Part shown: piece by piece, positions 58,105-64,000 of the stretch
Layout: every line of letters starts with the position of its first letter
Numbering within the stretch: position 1 is the stretch's first letter
DNA from: Amphiura filiformis
Taxonomy: Eukaryota; Echinodermata; Ophiuroidea; Amphilepidida; Amphiuridae
NCBI RefSeq assembly: GCF_039555335.1
Contig: NW_027305501.1
Coordinates: forward strand, 787,501-851,500
Direction: 5' to 3'
DNA length: 64,000 nt
The notes under the pieces: model-generated
Told to the model about the DNA's origin: nothing
Seen by the model: only the letters and a program-made list of their open reading frames with translations
The model's database searches: none
Translations under genes and position numbers: made by a program

Positions 58105-58650
58105 ACTCAAAGGCAATATCGAGCTCAATGGCATATGGTTATCCATGAAGATGACTGTTCCGATTTTAGGTAGTGCTGGAACTGCTTCGCGCGTAGGTTG
58201 TCACATCAGATGAAAATGAAAGCACAATATTTTAAATTGCCTACGTGTAATTTGCATTCAACTGGTAATAAAATGTCAAACTGGCTTCGCAATTCAGTTT
58301 GAAAAGAATTTTTTACATGTTGCCAAATGTTGCAGGTTAGCCAGAGCTTTTGTCATCGACCACAAGTCACAATTCTCAAATCTCAAAGGCAATATCGAAC
58401 TCAATGGTATATGGTTATCCAAGAAGATGTTCCGATTTCAGGTGATGTTGGAACTGCTTCGCGCGTAGGTAGTCACATCAGATGAAAATGAATGCACACT
58501 ATTTTAAATTGCCTACGTGTAATTTGCATTTAACTGGTAATAAAATGTCAAACTGGCTTCGCAATTCAGTTTGAAAAGAAATTTTTACATGTTGCCAAAT
58601 GTTGCAGGTTAGCCAGAGCCTCTGTCATCGACTACGAGTCCTATCTGACA
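58105..58650. repeat. Tandem duplication (277 bp) upstream of the GPCR
   Basis: 58105-58381 and 58382-58650 are direct copies (CTCAAAGGCAATATCGA; TGGAACTGCTTCGCGCGTAG; CAGTTTGAAAAGAA). They differ by a few substitutions and a small deletion. They begin 63 bp upstream of the start codon and so probably include 5' UTR or promoter. No other copies are seen in the window. Confidence 0.9.
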
Positions 58651-59194
58651 GTAAATCACAATTCACTTAGAAACAAAAACTCGAGTAAATCGTTCAAATG
58701 TTCAAAAGTGCTTTACTGTGAACGACATGAGGGTAGATAAGATAAAATTCAAATCACATGCAACTAGCTCAAACCTTCACATACTGAATGTTAACATCCA
58801 AAATGTCTACTTGAACTTTCATTCCAGACATTAATAAACATGTAGTGCCATCTGCCAACCTTAATCACCTTCATATGTGACGTAAATTAAATTTCCGTTG
58901 CGTTTTTAATATTTAACATTTTATAATATAACATTCACATAACGATGGGCAAGGACGATACGAAGTAATATAAATACGTATAAGCGCAATAGTCTGGTAT
59001 ATTAGCAGTTTCTAGGAGTGATGTTTACATTTCAATAAGGGTTTGTTTTATTGGTAGGTAACAGTACAATCTTAATGTAATATTCAAGTGGTTAGTAACC
59101 AACAATATATGGCAATATATTTCATATCTGCATGAGTCTTCAATGTACAATGATGTATATAACCTAAGAAGCAACCTTCAGGTGACGAGAAAAA
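58651..59194. other. Unassigned AT-rich DNA upstream of the GPCR
   Basis: No feature recognised; a promoter for the GPCR may lie here but no clear core element can be assigned. Confidence 0.4.
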
Positions 59195-59463
59195 CCCAAC
59201 CATGTTCTACGGGCGGACGGAACTTTCAGAAGTAGGGTCGGTCGGTGGGGCCATTTTTATTTTATTTTATTATTTTTATTTTTTGCAAAATGACCCCCCC
59301 AAAATATACAAAATTTGTAAAATTCTGCAATTTGGGGGAATAGTTTCGAAATAATGTGTCGACATTCACTTGTACAGGAAAAAAATTGTTTCCCAAATTT
59401 GGGAAAATCTGGGTCGGTCGGCCGCCGGCCGGCCCGTAGAACAGGGTTTTCTTTTTTCGCCGC
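59195..59463. repeat. Repeat with GTTCTACGGGCGGACGG ends, copy 2
   Basis: TGTTCTACGGGCGGACGGAA at the left faces GGCCCGTAGAACAGGGTTTT at the right. About 270 bp; a compact version of 47463-48063. The right end CTTTTTTCGCCGCC matches the 48063 end. Confidence 0.82.
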
Positions 59464-59555
59464 CTTATCAATAATTAAGTATACGGTGATCATTTTGGGA
59501 ACAGCACATTAATCTGAAGGGACATAAATCCCGAAAGAGGTTTAAGTTATTTTAT

Positions 59556-59700
59556 TAGGATTAGGGTCTAGGGATAAGGTTAACATATTAGGGGTAGTGT
59601 TAGGGATCGGATTAGGGAAAGTGTTAGGTTTGGGTTATGTTTAGGGCTTAGGTTATAGGTTATGGTGAATTAGGGTTAACCCAGTTAGGGTTTATAACTG
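59556..59700 (+). repeat. Degenerate TTAGGG-like tract
   Basis: A run of TTAGGATTAGGGTCTAGGG-type words: TTAGGG and one-base variants recur roughly every 6-20 bp to about 59690. It could be an old interstitial telomeric insertion or chance enrichment. Confidence 0.6.
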
Positions 59701-60120
59701 TGTTATAACTGGGTTTATAACTAAGTTATTGGGTTTTCCAACTTTATTTGTTCTTGTGCAAAGATTGGTGAATAAATTATGTTTAAATGCATGCTTGAAC
59801 CTAGTCTACTGTAGTAGACCAGTTTAATTTATCATTCCCTAAATAAATCTCTCTGAACTGGAAAACTCATCATTCCTGTTCTGATTCAACAGCTCAGATA
59901 TCCATGAGAATTTCTCTGGGCAGGGCAGTCACTGGAGATGTGATGTGTTTCGTCATAGATTTTAAATGGTTTCATGCATGGAAACGTATGAATTGTTTAT
60001 CAAAATAAAAAAAATAAAAAAGGAATGCAGCGCAGTCTAGCTTGAACCATATTTTGTATTCTGTTCTCAAAATTACAGAAAAAATTACTCAGGTAAATAT
60101 CGTATAGCAGGCTGGCATTA
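59701..60120. other. Unassigned AT-rich DNA
   Basis: No feature recognised. Confidence 0.5.
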
Positions 60121-60974
60121 CAGGGTGATTTAAAATGAACTGTACCCAACTTCAAAAATTAAAATAAAATACTTACCGACATTTAAATAATTTGTGTTTG
60201 TAAGCTGTAACTGGATAGTATGTTTCCTGTTATTGGTGAAAAAATCATGTCTTTACCTCTAATGGTTATGAAGAAAATTACATTCTTAGAAAACACACCA
60301 AAAACGATGTTGCACACGGATGAGTATTTTATTCAAACTATCTGTTCTACAGCATTTTGCTCACTCAACTGCCCTCAAACAGTTTCAGTTCAACATAAAT
60401 TGCGAATTTAAAAATGAAAATAAGATGAATTGATAAATAAATGAAATTAAAATTAAATACTTACCGACATTTGAATAATTTTATTATGCTAGCTGTGATA
60501 TGGTAATAGGCCATGTTTTCTATTATTGGTGAAAAAAATCAGGTCTCTTGTTCGAGTGTATGGATATTGCACCAGCACCATTTTTATTTGAATTTCCCTC
60601 TACAATTTCAAGTCAACGGATTCTTTGTTCTACATGTATTATTTAACATGTAATCTTTGCACACCTGATATTGTAATTGAATATCAATATTATTGATTTA
60701 ATAATGCGAAATAACATCTGTCTTGGTTTTGCTGTACATGTACGTAGTCATGGTAGTTGAAAACATGGATAAACATAGTTCCGTGTGTTGGTCTAAAAAT
60801 GGGATGATAACTTGAAAATGCGATATCTTCTGACTAAAACCACTTTAAAATCAAAATTCCTACTACAGAGCACTTATCACTGCTTTCTATGATAGTTTTT
60901 TGATATGTATAATTTCCGCAAATATATATAAAAAAATTGGTGAAGTTGGGTACAGTTCATTTTAAATCACCCTG
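60121..60974. mobile_element. TA-flanked non-autonomous element with 35-bp TIRs
   Basis: The ends CAGGGTGATTTAAAATGAAC are nearly perfect inverted copies for ~35 bp (continuing TGTACCCAACTTCA) and are flanked by TA. The CAGGGTG start recalls the mariner-type elements here. Inside, the block AATACTTACCGACATTTAAA is repeated at 60170 and 60460. No transposase. Confidence 0.87.
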
Positions 60975-61327
60975 TATGTAACATGAAATAGCAAAACTTT
61001 CCCTCATGTCAAACAAAAATCCCAATTTAAGGTAAAGCAGGCGAACCTGTATTTATAAACAGTGAACAGAGTTCCTATAGCTCTTTCATTGACTATAATT
61101 TTCATAGTGGGTTTTGAGGCTCTTTAGAACTAAAAATCATCAATTTCAGTCACTTATTTTGGGACATAATCACGGGCATACAAGTATAAGATTAACCCTT
61201 GTAAGGTTCCTCCTGAATATCATATCATGTCAAAGCAGATGGTGCGAGGGTAATTAAAAAAAATATTTTCCCCATTTTATTTTTGCATGATTTTATCTGT
61301 TTTTTCGGAGGATTAGGGGGAACCCCT
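60975..61327. other. Unassigned AT-rich DNA
   Basis: No feature recognised. Confidence 0.5.
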
Positions 61328-61622
61328 GGACCTATTTTGAAGTTCTGGGATCTTCGTAGTTCATTTAAAAAAAAATTAAAAATTATGAAAAATTTACAAT
61401 TTGTTATCTTTAGTGTACAAAAGTATAATTTGTGTTTACCTCATTCCTCTATCATACAGCAAAAATGCACTGGGTTTTCTATGTATTTCTACTATATAAT
61501 AGGGGAATGATGAAAACACAAATTATAGTTTAGCACACTAAAGATAACAAATTGTAAATTTTTTCGTAACTTTTTTTTTCTTCAAATTAACTATGAAGAT
61601 CCTAGAACATCAAACCTGGTCC
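61328..61622. repeat. Fold-back repeat with ~110-bp arms
   Basis: The left arm (GGGATCTTCGTAGTTCATTT; TTTACAATTTGTTATCTTTA) is matched by the complement at 61513-61622 (AAAGATAACAAATTGTAAAT; ATGAAGATCCTAGAAC). The loop is about 70 bp. Noncoding. Confidence 0.8.
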
Positions 61623-62050
61623 ACGGAATGCACTGAAAAAATAGAAAAATCACCAAAAAAATTTTAAAACAATTTTTCGCTGGAATTTGTATATATTTGT
61701 AATATCTTTAGGTTAGAGCAAGATACTGGGGTAGGGTAAACGTTAAATTAGGGCAAGGTTTGGAGGATTGGTTCAGGTTTTTGTAAGGCTGCGAGTATGA
61801 CCAAAATGGGCCAAAAGTTTGGGGAAATATTTTTAAAAAATCACGCCTGTAAATATCAGGGCGGCCATCATACTATCAGGTAACCCATTTGAAATTCATA
61901 CTCCCTGCATGGAAGATTAAGGTCATGTCTTCCATAAGGTGTGTATGAATTTTAACTGGATTAGCCCAATAATTGCCAGCACCTGGTCCTGTAATGTTTA
62001 TAATTACTAAGTATACTGTGCCAAAAAAGTATCCGTACACTTGTAAACAA
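61623..62050. other. Unassigned AT-rich DNA
   Basis: No feature recognised. Confidence 0.5.
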
Positions 62051-62224
62051 AATCCTAATTTTAAAACTAAATTGGGTAAATTTATTTGTTTAATAGATGC
62101 ACTATTTCATGACACCCCATTGAACTTCAAGAAGCAAAGTTACAAGCAAGATGTGCAAGATTAGATAGTGCATCTATAAAAATATAAATTTACCCAAATA
62201 TGGTTCAGTTTTAAAATTAGGATT
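62051..62224. repeat. Palindromic MITE, ~174 bp
   Basis: AATCCTAATTTTAAAACTAA at the left faces its complement at 62205-62224. Inner arms also pair (ATAGATGCACTAT with ATAGTGCATCTAT). Noncoding. Confidence 0.85.
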
Positions 62225-62575
62225 TTCAACTTCCTTTTAAAAAGTCTGTGTCTGATGGTCTGAAACATTCACATTCAAAGTCTTTCTGCAAAATTCATGT
62301 TTTTCACATTTTATTTGATTTTCAATTACATGGAAAATAAAAATAATAGAAACACAAGTTTTTTAAATGATTTTACTTTCTCAACAAATGGCTTGTGCTT
62401 GATAGTCTAGGACCCTATATCTCTCTATTCAGGGATCAGACCACTAACATGATCTCTTTTTAGACATTGAGAAAGTCATTGCAGTTCATAAAAGACAGTT
62501 TTTGATTTCCAGCATTTTATATAAATACAAAAAACAGCTATGCACGCCTTGTTTTTGTATAGCTATTCCCAAATT
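62225..62575. other. Unassigned AT-rich DNA
   Basis: No feature recognised. Confidence 0.5.
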
Positions 62576-62729
62576 CAGGGATGCAAGCTGACTTGAAGGA
62601 AAAAGCCTGAAAAAGTGTGTGAATCTGGGCCAAAAGCCTCCAATACAGGCTGAAAATAATGAAAAGTGCGGGAATTTGGACTTCATGAAAGCAGGAATTC
62701 CTGCAAAAGCAGGAAAACTTGCATCCCTG
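62576..62729. repeat. Probable hAT-type MITE with CAGGGATGCAAG ends
   Basis: The ends are CAGGGATGCAAG and, inverted, CAGGGATGCAAG, with CAAATT directly outside on both sides, 6 bp of a possible 8-bp duplication. The interior has CCTGCAAAAGCAGG-type short palindromes. Confidence 0.7.
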
Positions 62730-62894
62730 CAAATTTTAGTACTTTGCGAAGAGCTATATGTTACACCATATCATCAGCAAATCTGCAGCCCAATGTGAAC
62801 AAGATATTATTTTCCTTTGCATGATTTTTCTGGTAAAAGCTGGGGTAGAACAACAAGGGTTGACATTTACATGCAATTAAATCTAAGTCACAAA

Positions 62895-63085
62895 GGTCCG
62901 ATTTCTCGAAGCTTGGCTAGTGCTTAGGCTTCCTAAGCCATCAGGCTAGCCTTACCAAGTGGATCAATTTTATTGATTATCTTTCTAGGTGAGGTACGAT
63001 GTGAAATTGTAAGCACTGGTATAAAAAAAAAAAGACTGTCTTAGGAGGCCTGACCACTACTAGCCATGCTTCGAGAAACCGGCCC
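62895..63085. repeat. MITE with GGTCCGATTTCTCGAAGC ends
   Basis: The left end GGTCCGATTTCTCGAAGCTT faces, inverted, GGGCCGGTTTCTCGAAGCAT. AAA directly outside on each side could be a 3-bp duplication, which would fit the Harbinger type. The interior (CTTAGGCTTCCTAAGCC) is also self-complementary. Confidence 0.8.
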
Positions 63086-63529
63086 AAAGGATCCACCGAG
63101 TGAGATCATTACTTGCACCTAATTCAGACAGTCAACATGACGTCACTTGTGATAGATCACTTCATAGCATTGCCAGGATTTGGTTGTTCCATCTTGTGCC
63201 CTTTAATAAAAATAAATCCCTTTTGGTAAAACAATTCCAAAATTTCAATTTCTTTATCAGGGAAATCAACTTCAAATAATTATAAACGAAAATGCAAATT
63301 GGTATTTTCTATGCTGAGAAAATTCTGCACAAACCAATAGGGAATTCATGAGGGTGTCCCCTTTGACAAACATGACAAATTGGTAATAGATGGAACAACA
63401 CCCGGCCACCGAGAGAATGGAGAACCAAGTCCCTCTGTGTGGGTCACAACCAAATGATATGGAAAAGAACAAATTTAGGTATTGAAAACATAAATATATT
63501 GAAGTCCATTAGGTATGTTCAGTGCCAGG
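63086..63529. other. Unassigned AT-rich DNA
   Basis: No feature recognised. Confidence 0.5.
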
Positions 63530-63830
63530 GGGAGAGGGAGGGTACTCAAATTTGGTCCTGGTAGGGGTATGTTGCTGAGAATTTGAAAGTGGCCCCATCA
63601 ATATACCAATTTTCAGCCAAATTTAACTCAAGTTGTCTTTAGTTTTTGGAAAATTTTTGTGAAAATTCCAAAACTTTTGGCTAGAGTGAGGCAAAATTGA
63701 GAAAGTTTTGAAAAATCGGACCCATCCATACACCACAATTGGCCTAGAAAAGGGATTTATTGACACACCAAAAGGCTGAAAATACTACCAATGTTTATGG
63801 CACATCCCGTGTGGTCATTTGTATTGAGTA
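63530..63830 (-). repeat. Dispersed repeat, copy 2 (inverted relative to 41717-42060)
   Basis: TAGGGGTATGTTGCTGAGAA through CGTGTGGTCATTTGTATTGA is the inverted counterpart of 41717-42060, with about 15-20 percent divergence by eye. Confidence 0.75.
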
Positions 63831-64000
63831 CACACGCCGGGTAAATTGCAAACACATCATTTTGATGGAGGCAGACTATCAACTTCATGGCAAAAAACTT
63901 AAAATTTAAAACTCATTTGATGTGTCCTCCACAACAAGAGTTGAAAGAAATGGGCTATTCCACTTGAAATCCATACACCCCCTATGTTAGACCTTAAACT

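Overview
This window is eukaryotic (animal) genomic DNA: AT-rich, gene-poor, intron-bearing and dominated by transposable elements. Two host genes are well supported. One is a three-exon gene for a small secreted EF-hand protein (minus strand, 47406 to 43763, assembled here from splice signals). The other is a single-exon rhodopsin-class GPCR (minus strand, 58042 to 56582). The types of repeats (Penelope-like element, hAT and TA-inserting MITEs, tRNA-derived SINE, TTAGGG-like DNA), plus an excess of the octamers TAGGCCTA and TACATGTA, suggest a marine invertebrate deuterostome, perhaps an echinoderm. That assignment is inference and only moderately secure.

Layout. 1-2.2 kb: a 966-bp tandem repeat next to a relic of a Penelope GIY-YIG endonuclease. 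2.4-13.9 kb: gene-free AT-rich DNA with several fold-back elements and a TA-flanked mariner-type relic (9131-10648) that is itself interrupted by a fold-back insertion. 14-15.6 kb: a palindromic MITE split by a TIR-bounded segment carrying a 127-bp tandem array. 15.9-29.9 kb: two near-identical 5.4-kb units in inverted orientation around a 919-bp spacer. Each unit is bounded by the same 23-bp terminal inverted repeat, has long internal inverted arms, and carries a nested mariner-like element and a tRNA-derived SINE. The left copy alone is interrupted by a 2.27-kb hAT-type element with a clean 8-bp target duplication. The right copy preserves the empty site.

30-43 kb: microsatellites, MITEs, a second hAT element of the same family (37768-39041) and a tandem array rich in AGGTCAAAGGTCA. 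43.7-47.4 kb: the EF-hand gene, whose 3.1-kb second intron is packed with MITEs. 47.4-52 kb: dispersed repeats and a field of short imperfect palindromes. 52-56.6 kb: three nested layers, namely a 73-bp satellite array, split by a mariner-type element, split in turn by a full-length but broken Penelope-like element with hammerhead-ribozyme-like ends. The GPCR begins at the edge of this array, and its last ~21 codons are satellite sequence. 58-64 kb: a tandem duplication upstream of the GPCR, degenerate telomere-like DNA and several small TIR elements.

The two host genes show no evident functional link. Most of the biology visible here is the layered history of mobile elements, which can be ordered from target duplications, nesting and the empty site.
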